In this document: positions 1 through 8,754 of the stretch, piece after piece
How positions within the stretch are numbered: position 1 is the first letter of the stretch
How the letters are laid out: each line of letters begins with the position of its first letter
DNA from: Occultella aeris
GTDB lineage: Bacteria > Actinomycetota > Actinomycetes > Actinomycetales > Beutenbergiaceae
Length of the DNA stretch: 64,000 bases
NCBI RefSeq assembly: GCF_902703175.1
Contig: NZ_CACRYJ010000025.1
Coordinates: 1 to 64,000 of the forward strand
Direction: 5' to 3'
The notes under the pieces: generated by a model
Databases searched by the model: none
Told to the model about the DNA's origin: nothing
The model's input: the letters and a program-made list of their open reading frames with translations, nothing else
Position numbers and translations under genes: made by a program

Positions 1-115
1 CCTCCCCACCTGTGTCTGGCGGCCGAGCGCGCAGTTCCCCCCCGCCCCAACGGCGGTTGGAACGTGGCAACCGCGCGTTCGGCGGTGGGCGCGGGCGCGT
101 CTACCCTTGGTCCTG

Positions 116-1900
116 ATGGCGCATCTTCTGGGGGCCGAGGCCCTCCACCTCGAATATCCGACCCGGGTCGTGTTCGACTCGGTGACCGCCGGGATCGACG
201 AGGGCGATCGGATCGGCATCGTCGGTCGCAACGGCGACGGCAAGTCGAGCCTGCTCGGCATGCTCGCCGGAAGGATCCAGCCCGACGGCGGCCGGGTCAC
301 CCGCCGGGGTGGCGTGCGGATGGCGGTGCTCGACCAGGGCGACACGCTCGACCCCGCGCGGACCGTCGGTGCGTCGATCGTCGGGACGCAGCCGGAGCAC
401 GAGTGGGCCGGCGATGCCCGGGTCCGGGACGTCATCGCGGGCCTGGTCTCGGACATCGGGTGGGACGCGACGGTGGGTTCGCTCAGCGGTGGGCAGCGGC
501 GCCGGGTCGCGCTGGCCGCGCTGCTCGTCGACGACTGGGACATCGTCGCGCTCGACGAGCCGACCAACCACCTCGACGTCGAGGGCATCACCTGGCTGGC
601 CGGGCACCTGCGCACCCGGTGGGCGCCGAACGCCGGCGGGCTGCTGGTGGTCACCCACGACCGCTGGTTCCTGGACGAGGTGGCGACCGCCACCTGGGAG
701 GTCCACGACCGGGTCGTGGAACCGTTCGAGGGCGGCTACGCGGCGTACGTGCTGCAGCGCGTGGAGCGGGACCGGCAGGCGGCCGCCGTCGAGAGCAAGC
801 GGCAGAACCTGATGCGCAAGGAGCTGGCCTGGCTGCGCCGCGGCCCGCCGGCGCGGACGTCGAAGCCCAAGTTCCGCATCGATGCCGCCAACCAGCTGAT
901 CGAGGACGTGCCTGAGATCCGCGACCGGGTGGCACTGTCCCGGTTGGCGACCGCTCGCCTGGGCAAGGACGTCGTCGACCTGCTCGACGTGTCCGTGTCC
1001 TACGGCGACAAGCCGGTGCTGCGCGGCATCGAGTGGCGGATCGGCCCGGGTGAACGCACCGCGATCCTCGGGGCGAACGGCGCGGGCAAGTCGACCCTGC
1101 TGGCCGTCATCGCCGGCACCCTGCAGCCCGACTCGGGCCGGGTCAAGCGCGGCAAGACCGTGCAGCTGGCGATGCTCGACCAGCAGTTCACCGAGCTCGC
1201 GGAGATCGGCGGGGACCGGGTCCGCGACGTCCTCGCCCGGACGAGGACCACCTACGTGGTGGACGGCAAGGAGATGACGCCGGCGCAGCTGCTGGAGCGC
1301 CTCGGCTTCGCCCGCGAGCACCTGTCCGCCCGCGTCGGCGAGCTGTCCGGCGGGCAGAAGCGGCGCCTGCAGTTCCTGCTGATCCTGCTCTCGGAGCCGA
1401 ACGTGCTGGTTCTCGACGAACCCACCAACGATGTGGACACGGACATGCTCGCGGCCATGGAGGACGTGCTGGACTCCTGGCCCGGGACGCTCATCGTGGT
1501 CTCCCACGACCGGTACCTGCTGGAACGGATCACAGACCAGCAGTACGCGATCATCGACGGCGGGCTGCGGCACCTGCCCGGCGGAGTGGACGAGTACCTG
1601 CGGCTGCGCCAGGCTCAGGCTGCCGCGCCGACGGGCGCCAAACAGAGCAGCACGCCCGAAGCGGCCGCGACGCGTCTGTCCGGCGCCGAGGAACGGGCAG
1701 CGCGCAAGGAGCTCACCGCGACGGAACGGAAACTGGAACGGCTGGGCGAGCGCATCGCCGGAATCCACGAGCGGATGGCCGCGCACGATCAGGGCGACTA
1801 CGAGGGTATCGGGCGCCTGAACGACGAGCTGCGCGAGGCCGAGTCGGAGAACGCGGCACTGGAGGAGCGGTGGTTCGAGCTGTCCGAGTTAGCCGGCTGA
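116..1900 (+). CDS. ABC-F family ATP-binding protein
   Basis: Cytosolic protein of 594 residues with two ABC ATPase domains and no membrane segment, the ABC-F layout (ribosome-associated translation factors, some giving antibiotic resistance). Domain 1 has Walker A GRNGDGKS (37-44), signature LSGGQ (123-127) and DEPTNHLD (147-154). Domain 2 has GANGAGKST (319-327), LSGGQ (410-414) and DEPTND from 434. A charged, probably coiled-coil tail follows from about 530. I chose ATG 116 because a TACCCT -10-like hexamer at 102-107 lies 8 nt upstream, which suits a leaderless mRNA; a TTG at 107 is the alternative. Its exact ABC-F subfamily and any drug specificity cannot be read from the motifs. Confidence 0.93.
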   Translation: MAHLLGAEALHLEYPTRVVFDSVTAGIDEGDRIGIVGRNGDGKSSLLGMLAGRIQPDGGRVTRRGGVRMAVLDQGDTLDPARTVGASIVGTQPEHEWAGDARVRDVIAGLVSDIGWDATVGSLSGGQRRRVALAALLVDDWDIVALDEPTNHLDVEGITWLAGHLRTRWAPNAGGLLVVTHDRWFLDEVATATWEVHDRVVEPFEGGYAAYVLQRVERDRQAAAVESKRQNLMRKELAWLRRGPPARTSKPKFRIDAANQLIEDVPEIRDRVALSRLATARLGKDVVDLLDVSVSYGDKPVLRGIEWRIGPGERTAILGANGAGKSTLLAVIAGTLQPDSGRVKRGKTVQLAMLDQQFTELAEIGGDRVRDVLARTRTTYVVDGKEMTPAQLLERLGFAREHLSARVGELSGGQKRRLQFLLILLSEPNVLVLDEPTNDVDTDMLAAMEDVLDSWPGTLIVVSHDRYLLERITDQQYAIIDGGLRHLPGGVDEYLRLRQAQAAAPTGAKQSSTPEAAATRLSGAEERAARKELTATERKLERLGERIAGIHERMAAHDQGDYEGIGRLNDELREAESENAALEERWFELSELAG

Positions 1901-1907
1901 GCAGGCC

Positions 1908-2057
1908 ATGACGGCCCCGGACCGCTCGACGGGGCTCCCCGCGCAGGCGGTCGCGTTGACGGTGCGGTTCGTGCTGACGCTGCTCGTCGGAGCCGGCGTC
2001 CTCGCCTGGCACGCGGTACCCGGCTCGTGGCGTTGGCGCGCCGCCCTCCGAGCCTGA
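1908..2057 (+). CDS. possible 49-residue single-span membrane protein
   Basis: A short open frame begins 7 nt after the ABC-F stop. It has a polar N-terminus, one hydrophobic stretch at about residues 17-35 (VRFVLTLLVGAGVLAW) and a basic, tryptophan-containing tail, as in a small membrane protein with the positive end inside. Only a weak AGCAGG precedes the ATG, so expression would depend on read-through or coupling from the ABC-F gene. It fills nearly all the gap before the convergent MMPL gene. I do not recognise a family; it could be a chance frame in GC-rich DNA. Confidence 0.33.
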   Translation: MTAPDRSTGLPAQAVALTVRFVLTLLVGAGVLAWHAVPGSWRWRAALRA

Positions 2058-2064
2058 CAGGCAC

Positions 2065-4287
2065 TCAGCCCTGACTGGCGGCCGCGGCCGCGGACTCCTC
2101 CTCGCGGAGCCCGAACCGGCGGAAGACCGGCGTGAGGGACGCCGGCGCCCACCAGTTGGCGTCTCCGGCGAGGCGCATGAGGGCCGGGACGAGAATGCCG
2201 CGGATGACGGTCGCATCGATGACGATCGCAACGGCGACACCGATCCCGATCATCTGCAGATACATGACCGACCCGGTCGCGTAGACGCCGAACGAGACCG
2301 CGAGGGTGAGCGCCGCGGCGGTGATGAGCGGAGCACTGCGCTGCAGGCCGGCGAGCACGGCACGGTCGTTGTCACCCGTGCGTTCGTACTCCTCCCGGAT
2401 CCGGGACACCATGAACACCTCGTAGTCCATCGAGAGCCCGTAGACGACGCAGAACATCAGGATCGGGAAGGCCGGATCGAGGGTGCCGACGGGCGTGAAG
2501 CCGATCACGTCCGCGAGGAAGCCGTTCTGGAACACCGCGGTCAGCACGCCGAACATGACCCCGATGCTGAGCAGGTTCAGCACCGTGGCCTTGAGCGGGA
2601 TCAGCAGGCTCCCCGTGAGCAGGAACAGCAGCACGAAGGTGACGAGCAGGATGAGAACCGCGATGAGCGGAAGCCGTTCCAGCAGGGCCGCTCGGAAGTC
2701 GACGAGCTGCGCCGGGTAGCCGCCCACGAGGGTCTCCTCGAACGGGCTCTCCAGCGAGCGCACCTCGCCGACGATCCGGTCCGCATCGTCGTCGAGATCC
2801 GCGCGCACGGGAATCGCCTCGAGACGCTGCCGCGACGTTGACTCGAGCCGTTCGTCACCGTCGCCGACCCTGGCTCCGTCGACGAAGACGCCGACCGAGG
2901 AGTTCACCTGGGCGATCCCGGCGATCCGGGACATCGCCGCGGCATAGGCCTCCATCTCGGCGCCCGTGGGTGCGGCGGCACCGGCCTCGATCACCTGGAG
3001 CGCGTCGTTGGCCTCGGTGCGGAAGTCGGTGCGCAGCTGCTCATAGGTGGCGCGTACCGAGGAGCCCTGGGCGAGCACCCGGTCGTCGGGGACGCCGATC
3101 TGTACGCCGAGAGCGGGCGCGGCCAGGGTTGCCAGCGCGAGCAGGGCGACCCCGCCCCAGATGACCGGTCGGCTCATGACCCGCTGACCGAGCCGGTACC
3201 AGCGGCCCTGCTCGATCGGCTTCGGCGGTGAGACCGTGATGCCCCGACGCGTCATCCGCTCGCCCAGGACCGCGAGCGCGGCCGGGAGGATGACGAGCGC
3301 CCCGACGGCGGCCGTGATGACGGTGAGCACCCCGGCGTAGGCGAAGGAGCGCAGGAACGGGAACGGCAGGGCGAGCAGCACCGCGACCGAGGCGGCCACT
3401 GTCAGTCCGCTGAAGACGACCGTGCGTCCCGCCGTGTTGAGCGTCTCCCGTAGGGCCAGGCGGACCGTCGCACCTCGGGCGAGCGCCTCGCGGAACCGGG
3501 AGATCACGAACAGGCTGTAGTCCACCCCCAGCCCGATACCCATGACGAGAACGATGTTGGAGGCGAAGCTCGCGATCTCGACGACCGCCGTGAGCGCTCG
3601 CAGCCCGGCCAGCGTCGCGATCACCGAGAAAAGGCCCACGCCGAGCGTGAGCAGCGCCGAGCTCACGCGTCGGTAGATGAACACCAACAGGACGAGCATC
3701 AGCGGGATGATGATCAGTTCCGCCCGCACGAAGTCCTGCGTGGCCTGGGCGCTGATCTGCGTCGAGGCCGCCTCCGAGCCCGCCACCTGGACGGTGACCG
3801 TTGCGTCCGCGCGGGTGTAGTCCGGGATGTACTCGGCGATGGCCGCGCGGGCCGCGGTGGCGTCGCCGGTCACGTGGGCGAGCACCAGCGCGGACGCGCC
3901 GTCGTCGCTGCGCAGCGTCACGTCGCCGCCCAGCGACCAGTAGGACCACACGTCCCCGACGGCGCCCTCACGGGCCAGCTCGTCGGCGACGGCGGTCGCG
4001 GACTGCACTACGGCCGCATCGTCGACGTCGCCGTCCACGGCCGTGACGAGCAGGATCAGGTTGGAGTTGCCGGTGGCGAACTCCTCCCGCAGCACGTCCT
4101 GCGCGGCGACGGACTCGCTCCCAACCGCCTCCCAGCGGTTCAGCACGAACGACGACAGGGCGCCGGCGGCGACCGCGACGAGTCCGGCGAGCACGAGGAG
4201 CGAACCGATGAGCACCGGCCAGCGGCGGCGATAGGTGGCCTCGCCGAGGCGTTCGAGGGCGGTGTCGGACGGCGGTACGTCGGTCAC
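2065..4287 (-). CDS. MMPL/RND family transporter
   Basis: Integral membrane exporter of 740 residues in the MMPL branch of the RND superfamily (proton-driven export of lipids, drugs or other hydrophobic compounds). There is one N-terminal membrane span (about 23-47), a large extracytoplasmic domain, a bundle of spans, then a repeat of the same arrangement. Both halves carry the family Asp-Tyr signature: GLGVDYSLFV and GLSMDYEVFM. I set the start at GTG 4287, which has GGAG 8 nt upstream; the frame stays open further upstream but runs into the operator region. It is divergent from a TetR gene with two palindromes between them, so repression by that TetR and release by a substrate-like ligand is the likely control. 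The substrate is unknown. Confidence 0.93.
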   Translation of the reverse strand: MTDVPPSDTALERLGEATYRRRWPVLIGSLLVLAGLVAVAAGALSSFVLNRWEAVGSESVAAQDVLREEFATGNSNLILLVTAVDGDVDDAAVVQSATAVADELAREGAVGDVWSYWSLGGDVTLRSDDGASALVLAHVTGDATAARAAIAEYIPDYTRADATVTVQVAGSEAASTQISAQATQDFVRAELIIIPLMLVLLVFIYRRVSSALLTLGVGLFSVIATLAGLRALTAVVEIASFASNIVLVMGIGLGVDYSLFVISRFREALARGATVRLALRETLNTAGRTVVFSGLTVAASVAVLLALPFPFLRSFAYAGVLTVITAAVGALVILPAALAVLGERMTRRGITVSPPKPIEQGRWYRLGQRVMSRPVIWGGVALLALATLAAPALGVQIGVPDDRVLAQGSSVRATYEQLRTDFRTEANDALQVIEAGAAAPTGAEMEAYAAAMSRIAGIAQVNSSVGVFVDGARVGDGDERLESTSRQRLEAIPVRADLDDDADRIVGEVRSLESPFEETLVGGYPAQLVDFRAALLERLPLIAVLILLVTFVLLFLLTGSLLIPLKATVLNLLSIGVMFGVLTAVFQNGFLADVIGFTPVGTLDPAFPILMFCVVYGLSMDYEVFMVSRIREEYERTGDNDRAVLAGLQRSAPLITAAALTLAVSFGVYATGSVMYLQMIGIGVAVAIVIDATVIRGILVPALMRLAGDANWWAPASLTPVFRRFGLREEESAAAAASQG

Positions 4288-4360
4288 GGGGTCATCTCCA
4301 GTGGTCTCCGGGTGGCGCAACCGGACGGCGATGCCGCGGCCCACCCCTGCTAACGTTGTG

Positions 4361-4401
4361 CGAGCAGATGCTCGCGTTTGACAATACGAGCAAATGCTCG
4401 T
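4361..4401. promoter_or_regulatory. paired TetR operators between MMPL and tetR
   Basis: Two related palindromes lie between the divergent starts: CGAGCA-GA-TGCTCG at 4361-4374 and ACGAGCA-AA-TGCTCGT at 4386-4401. Their centres are 26 bp apart, and the shared half-site is CGAGCA. A TTGACA -35-like hexamer (4378-4383) lies between them for the rightward tetR promoter, with a weak -10 near 4402. This is the arrangement expected for a TetR dimer repressing itself and the divergent exporter. Confidence 0.72.
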
Positions 4402-4432
4402 GTTGTACAGGCTTCGAGAGGCGAGAGGGTTC

Positions 4433-5068
4433 ATGGTGGGCGAGGGTGCGGTCTCCGAGGTCACGTCTGCGCAGCCGCGGCGGCAGGCGCGCGGTCAGCA
4501 GCGGATCGAGGAGATCCTGCACGCGGCCGCAGCCGTCTTCGGCGAGCAGGGCTACGACGCGACCACCACCAACGCGATCGCGAAACGGGCCGGCATCTCA
4601 CCGGGCTCGCTGTACCAGTTCTTCAAGAACAAGGACGACATCGCCCGAGCCCTGGCCGATCACTACGCCGCCCAGCTCACCGCTCTGCGCGCAGGGGTGT
4701 TCACGATCGAAAGCATCGACGGCGCCGGTCTGGAGGAGCTGGTCGATGCCGTGCTGGGACCGCTCGTAGCCTTCAACCTGGCCCACCCCGGCTTCAAGGC
4801 GCTCTTCGCCAGGACGGACATGCCCGCCGGGCTCCGCGAGGCCGTCGCCCCCATCCAGGCGACGATCCATCACCGCGTGGCAGCCCTCATCGCGCTCCTC
4901 ATGCCGGATCGTGCGAAGGATGACGTCGCGCGCACCGCGACTGTCGCCATTGCGCTGGTGCGCGGCATGACTCCGCTGATCACCGAGGCGGACGAGCCGG
5001 AACGCGACGCCCTGACCGCGGAACTCCGCGCGGTCCTCGTCGCGTACCTGCGCGCGCAGCTGGCCTGA
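4433..5068 (+). CDS. TetR/AcrR family repressor of the MMPL exporter
   Basis: Regulator of 211 residues with an N-terminal TetR helix-turn-helix at about residues 26-70 (TTTNAIAKRAGISPGSLYQF is the typical recognition segment) and a helical C-terminal ligand/dimer domain. I chose ATG 4433, preceded by GAGAGGG, rather than the in-frame ATG 4394, because the latter lies inside the second palindrome and would make the operator coding. It is divergent from the MMPL gene with a paired operator in the 145-bp gap, so it most likely represses the exporter and itself. The ligand is not predictable. Confidence 0.92.
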   Translation: MVGEGAVSEVTSAQPRRQARGQQRIEEILHAAAAVFGEQGYDATTTNAIAKRAGISPGSLYQFFKNKDDIARALADHYAAQLTALRAGVFTIESIDGAGLEELVDAVLGPLVAFNLAHPGFKALFARTDMPAGLREAVAPIQATIHHRVAALIALLMPDRAKDDVARTATVAIALVRGMTPLITEADEPERDALTAELRAVLVAYLRAQLA

Positions 5069-5106
5069 CGCCCCGGAGTACCCGTGCGGCGCGAGTACCG
5101 CCGCGC

Positions 5107-6039
5107 CTACTCTGAGTCGCGCACGGACTCCACCAGCCTCGCACCGTGCGCCGGGCCACTCACCACGAGCACCTCGTCCGCCACGTCGGCCTGCTCGACT
5201 GCGGCGGCGATGGCGAGCGCGGTCGCGTGGTCCGGGGCCAGCGCGGCCACGGTGGGTCCGGATCCGGAGACGAGGGCGCGCAGGGCGCTCGTCTCGTCGA
5301 AGGCCTTGAACACCTCCCGCAGCCGTGGCTGCAACTCGATGGCGGGCACCTGCAGGTCGTTGCGCAGGTGCCCGGCGAGGCGGCGCGGGTCCCCCGCGAC
5401 CAGGGCCTGCATCAGGGCGTCCGAGATCCTCGGCGCGAATCGGGCGCCGGAGTTCAGTTGGTCCCAGGCGCGGAAGACCTCGGGGGTGGTGAGCCCGTCC
5501 TCGATGATCGCGAGCACCCAGTGGAACCGGCCGCGAGCAAGCGCCGGGGTGAGCGCGTCGCCGCGTCCGAGCCCGACGGCGGTCTGCCCGGTGAGCGCGA
5601 ACGGCACGTCCGCGCCGAGCTCGGCCGCGAGGTGACCGAGTTCCTCCCGGGCGAGCCCGGTGCCCCAGAGCAGGTCGCAGGCGAGCAGCGCCGCGGCGGC
5701 ATCCGCGGACCCGCCGCCCATGCCGCCCGCCGTCGGCACCCCCTTGGTGATCTGCAGGTGCACGCCCGCATCGATGCCGGTGGCCTCGGCGAGCAGCGTG
5801 GCCGCGCGGTGCGCCAGGTTGCGGGAGTCGGTCGGGACCCGGTCCGCGTGCCGGCCGGTGACGCTGACCCGGATCACCTCGTCCGGGACCGCGAGCACGT
5901 CCTCGTACAGCGTGACCGCCTGGAACACCGTGGCCAGCGGGTGGTAGCCGTCCTCCCCCTTCGGGCCGACGGCGAGGGACAGGTTGATCTTGCCGGGAGC
6001 GCGCACGTGCACGGCACCGGCCGGGCGTGGTTCAGTCAT
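5107..6039 (-). CDS. ispE: 4-diphosphocytidyl-2-C-methyl-D-erythritol kinase
   Basis: GHMP kinase of 310 residues that phosphorylates the 2-hydroxyl of CDP-methylerythritol with ATP in the non-mevalonate isoprenoid pathway. APGKIN (14-19) contains the N-terminal lysine, and the glycine-rich phosphate loop [15 protein letters not shown] is at 102-116. The length is normal. Its ATG overlaps the last 8 nt of rsmA, so the two are translationally coupled. The order rsmA-ispE next to an Rpf-type gene is the usual actinobacterial arrangement. Confidence 0.96.
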   Translation of the reverse strand: MTEPRPAGAVHVRAPGKINLSLAVGPKGEDGYHPLATVFQAVTLYEDVLAVPDEVIRVSVTGRHADRVPTDSRNLAHRAATLLAEATGIDAGVHLQITKGVPTAGGMGGGSADAAAALLACDLLWGTGLAREELGHLAAELGADVPFALTGQTAVGLGRGDALTPALARGRFHWVLAIIEDGLTTPEVFRAWDQLNSGARFAPRISDALMQALVAGDPRRLAGHLRNDLQVPAIELQPRLREVFKAFDETSALRALVSGSGPTVAALAPDHATALAIAAAVEQADVADEVLVVSGPAHGARLVESVRDSE

Positions 6040-6925
6040 CGCCTCGGTCCTTGGCCTGCGGCCGGTGCGCGGCGATCGCGGCGAACTGTGTGATGTCGAG
6101 CCGCTCGCCCCGTAGCTCGGGGTCCACCCCGGCGGCCCGGATCGCCTGCTCGGCGGCTGCGGCGGAGCCTGCCCAGGACGCCAACGCCGAGCGCAGCATC
6201 TTGCGGCGCTGGGAGAAGGCGGCGTCGATGCAGGCGAACACGGCCGCCCGGTCCACGGTCGCCTCCGGCGGGTCCCGGCGGACCAGCCGTACCAGCGCGG
6301 AGTCCACGTTCGGCGCCGGCCAGAAGATGCTCCGCCCGATGGACCCGGCCCGGGTGGCCTCGGCGTACCAGGCCGCCTTCGCCGACGGCACCCCGTAGGT
6401 CCGCGAACCCGGCCCGGCGGCAAGCCGGTCGGCCACCTCCGCCTGGACCATCACCAGTACCTCGCGCAGCGTGGGCTGGTGCTCGAGGAACGTGAGGAGC
6501 ACCGGGACGGCGACGTTGTAGGGCAGGTTGGCCACCATCGCGGTGGGGGGCGTGGGCAGCTCACGGACGGTCATCGCGTCGGCGCCGATCACCGTGAGCC
6601 GGTCGGCGGCGTCCGGCGCGTGCTCGGCGATCGTCCTGGGCAGCCGGGCCGCGAGGGCGGGGTCGATCTCGACGGCGGTCACCCGCGCCCCGGTCTCCAG
6701 CAGCCCGAGCGTGAGAGAGCCGAGCCCGGGACCGACCTCGACGATCGTGTCCGCGGCGCTCACGTCCGCGACGCGCACGATCCGCCGGACCGTACCGCCG
6801 TCGATCACGAAGTTCTGCCCGAGGGTCTTGGTGGGCCGTAGCCCGAGCTCGCCGGCGAGGGCGCGCACGTCGGAGGCCGTCAGCAGCCGCACACCGGAGT
6901 CGGCAGGTACCGCTGGCTCAGTCAC
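6032..6925 (-). CDS. rsmA: 16S rRNA dimethyladenosine transferase
   Basis: RsmA/KsgA of 297 residues. It uses SAM to dimethylate the two adjacent adenosines near the 3' end of 16S rRNA, a late step in 30S maturation. The sequence shows the N-terminal QNF motif (LGQNFVID, 35-42), the SAM loop [11 protein letters not shown] (62-72), VEIDP, and the catalytic motif NLPYN (133-137). The GTG at 6925 lies 7 nt from a TAGGCT -10-like hexamer (6933-6938), consistent with a leaderless transcript separate from the Rpf gene, whose terminator lies just upstream. It overlaps ispE by 8 nt. Confidence 0.97.
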   Translation of the reverse strand: MTEPAVPADSGVRLLTASDVRALAGELGLRPTKTLGQNFVIDGGTVRRIVRVADVSAADTIVEVGPGLGSLTLGLLETGARVTAVEIDPALAARLPRTIAEHAPDAADRLTVIGADAMTVRELPTPPTAMVANLPYNVAVPVLLTFLEHQPTLREVLVMVQAEVADRLAAGPGSRTYGVPSAKAAWYAEATRAGSIGRSIFWPAPNVDSALVRLVRRDPPEATVDRAAVFACIDAAFSQRRKMLRSALASWAGSAAAAEQAIRAAGVDPELRGERLDITQFAAIAAHRPQAKDRGDD

Positions 6926-6957
6926 GACTGAGAGCCTAGGGGAAAGTCCGCAGAACG

Positions 6958-6998
6958 CGACGCGGGCCGCCCCCGCTGTGCAGGGACGGCCCGCGTCG
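6958..6998 (-). terminator. terminator hairpin after the Rpf gene
   Basis: A perfect 12-bp inverted repeat, CGACGCGGGCCG (6958-6969) with CGGCCCGCGTCG (6987-6998), and a 17-nt loop. It lies 11 nt downstream of the minus-strand Rpf stop codon and upstream of the rsmA promoter. There is no T tract, as is common in high-GC actinobacteria. Confidence 0.7.
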
Positions 6999-7009
6999 GT
7001 GGACGTGGA

Positions 7010-8488
7010 TCAGCGCAGGCCGAGCACGCTCGAGCAGTGCGGCCACTGGCCCCAACCGGAGCGCGCCTGAAGGATCTGCGCACGCTGGGTCTGCTCGGCC
7101 GCCGAGGCCTGGGACGGCAGGCCGGAGCCACCGACCGACTGCCAGGTGCCCACCGAGAACTGGTACAGCCCGTGGTAGAGCCCGTTCGAACTCACGATGG
7201 TCGGGTTGCCGCCGGACTCGCACTGGGCCAGGGCGGCCCAGACGTCGCCGCCCACGGTGCTCGCCGGCGGGTCGGGCTCGCTGGATCCGGAGCCCGAGCC
7301 GGAGCCGGACGAGCCTCCGGAGGACGGGGCGGGCGCCGGGGGTGGTGCGACCGGTCGCTCGGCCGTGCCCACCTCGGTGACCTCGGCGACCGCGTCGGTG
7401 ACCTCGGTCCGCAGGAGCTTGGTGGAGACCACCACGCCGTCCACGATCTGGTTGGTGAAGGTCGATGTGGTGACGCCGTCCACACCCTCCTGGACCACGC
7501 GGGACTGACCCACGTAGAGGTCGTCGGTCTCCCGCTCGACACTCTCGAAGGCGATCGGCGCGGTGGTGACGGAGGGCTCGTAGGACCGACGCGTGATCGT
7601 GACGACCGGGGTCCCGTCCTCGCGGGCCGTCACGGCGACGGTGTCCTGCAGGGACAGGGTGAGCCCGGCCTGCACGAGCGCCTCGTCGAGGGTCGCCTCA
7701 CCCTCGATCTCGACCGTGGTGCTGGTGCCGTCGACCTCGAACACCACGGGGCCGTCGGTGACGAGCGGGAGCTCGAGCTCGGCGCGGCCGTCCACGGAGC
7801 GCGAGGCGGTGATCTGGATGTCACGACCCGCGCCGGCCACGTCGGCGACGGCCTGCCCGGCCGTGGTCGCGGTGGTCCACAGGTCGGTGGTCTCGCCGTT
7901 GACCTCGAACGTGACCTCCTGGGCGGTGCGGACCACGACGTCGGAACCGTCGACGAGTGCCTCCTCGAGCGAGGGCACGATCAGGTCGTGCTCACCGGTG
8001 GTGATGCCCTCCTGCTCGAGCAGGCCCCCGATGTCACCCGAGTAAGTGGTCACCGTGCGGATCTCACCGTTGACGTCCACGTCGATGGTCTTGTGGGCCG
8101 AGGCGAACACGGCGCCACCGGTCCCCACGACGAGCGCGAAGGCGGCGGCGATCCCGATGATCGCGCGGCGGGACCGGCGGCGGGGCTTGGCCCCGGCAGC
8201 CGCGGCATCGTCCTCGGCGCCGGACCCGGCGTCGTCGGTGCCGAACTCGGCGGTCGTGCCGGAGTCCGGCTGCGCGGAGGCGGCGTAGCCGGCGACCACG
8301 TCGTCGAACGAGCCCTCCGGCGCCTCGGCGCCGGTGTCGTCTGCCGCGTCCACGGCCGCACCGGTTGCCGATGCCTCGCCGACGGACGCTGCGCCGTCGG
8401 GCCCGACGGCGGAGGTCGCCTCGGTCTGGGCCGTCTCGTCGGTCGGCTCTGGGGTGGGATCGGGTTGCTTCTTGGAGAACAGGCTCAC
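7010..8488 (-). CDS. RpfB-like resuscitation-promoting factor
   Basis: Membrane-anchored cell-wall lytic enzyme of 492 residues. An acidic, Ala/Asp/Glu-rich N-terminal segment of about 100 residues precedes a basic stop and one membrane span (109-131). Then come DUF348-type repeats (about 133-310), a G5 domain (about 320-390), a Pro/Gly/Ser linker, and a C-terminal Rpf lysozyme-like domain (413-492) with the expected catalytic glutamate in QCESGGN (E424). RpfB-type proteins cleave peptidoglycan and promote regrowth from dormancy. The GTG start has AGGA 5 nt upstream. The long acidic cytoplasmic leader is longer than I would expect for mycobacterial RpfB. It is next to rsmA-ispE as in mycobacteria, and a related lytic gene lies upstream on the same strand. 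Confidence 0.93.
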   Translation of the reverse strand: MSLFSKKQPDPTPEPTDETAQTEATSAVGPDGAASVGEASATGAAVDAADDTGAEAPEGSFDDVVAGYAASAQPDSGTTAEFGTDDAGSGAEDDAAAAGAKPRRRSRRAIIGIAAAFALVVGTGGAVFASAHKTIDVDVNGEIRTVTTYSGDIGGLLEQEGITTGEHDLIVPSLEEALVDGSDVVVRTAQEVTFEVNGETTDLWTTATTAGQAVADVAGAGRDIQITASRSVDGRAELELPLVTDGPVVFEVDGTSTTVEIEGEATLDEALVQAGLTLSLQDTVAVTAREDGTPVVTITRRSYEPSVTTAPIAFESVERETDDLYVGQSRVVQEGVDGVTTSTFTNQIVDGVVVSTKLLRTEVTDAVAEVTEVGTAERPVAPPPAPAPSSGGSSGSGSGSGSSEPDPPASTVGGDVWAALAQCESGGNPTIVSSNGLYHGLYQFSVGTWQSVGGSGLPSQASAAEQTQRAQILQARSGWGQWPHCSSVLGLR

Positions 8489-8650
8489 AGACGTCCTAGG
8501 TCAGGCGGGTCCGATCGGGGGAGGGAGGATCCGCACTCGGTGCGTTCGCGCGGGTCGTGTGGTCGCCTCCTCGGAGCGAGGGAGGGACGCTCCGGCGGTG
8601 GTGACCGACCCGTGGTCACGCATGGTTCGACCCGTAGGGCCGGGTTGACT

Positions 8651-8667
8651 GTAACTCAATCGTTATG
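8651..8667 (-). promoter_or_regulatory. candidate 11-bp-spaced GTNAC repeat upstream of the Rpf gene
   Basis: Within the 264-bp gap 8489-8752, GTAACT (8651-8656) and GTTATG (8662-8667) form a direct repeat with 11-bp period. That spacing is typical of OmpR-family response-regulator sites, and MtrA controls Rpf/NlpC-type genes in related genera. The gap also holds a GTGACC/GGTCAC inverted repeat (8601-8619) and a GGAGCG/CGCTCC hairpin near 8573-8595. I see no protein-coding frame and no convincing riboswitch here. Confidence 0.3.
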
Positions 8668-8723
8668 CAACGCGCCAGAAGGGTTGCTTGTGAGCCGACA
8701 CACGTCGTGATACGGAGATCGGT

Positions 8724-8754
8724 GGCGGGTGTCCGCCGACCCCGCTTCGGGGTC
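8724..8754 (-). terminator. tandem hairpins after the transglycosylase gene
   Basis: Two adjacent hairpins: GACCCCG/CGGGGTC with a 3-nt loop (8738-8754), overlapping the minus-strand stop codon, then GGCGG/CCGCC (8724-8737). Together they probably end the upstream lytic-enzyme transcript before the Rpf leader. Confidence 0.6.

Noticed and set aside
116-1900. Antibiotic-resistance ABC-F
   Set aside because: The motifs give only the ABC-F class. Nothing in the linker or context points to a drug.
4394-4432. Earlier start for the TetR gene
   Set aside because: These codons lie partly in the second operator palindrome, and the later ATG 4433 has a GAGAGGG ribosome binding site.
8489-8752. ydaO-type c-di-AMP riboswitch upstream of the Rpf gene
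   Set aside because: The location suits one, but I cannot find the conserved GGGGAACC-like core or paired stems. Only generic hairpins are visible. A covariance-model search would decide.
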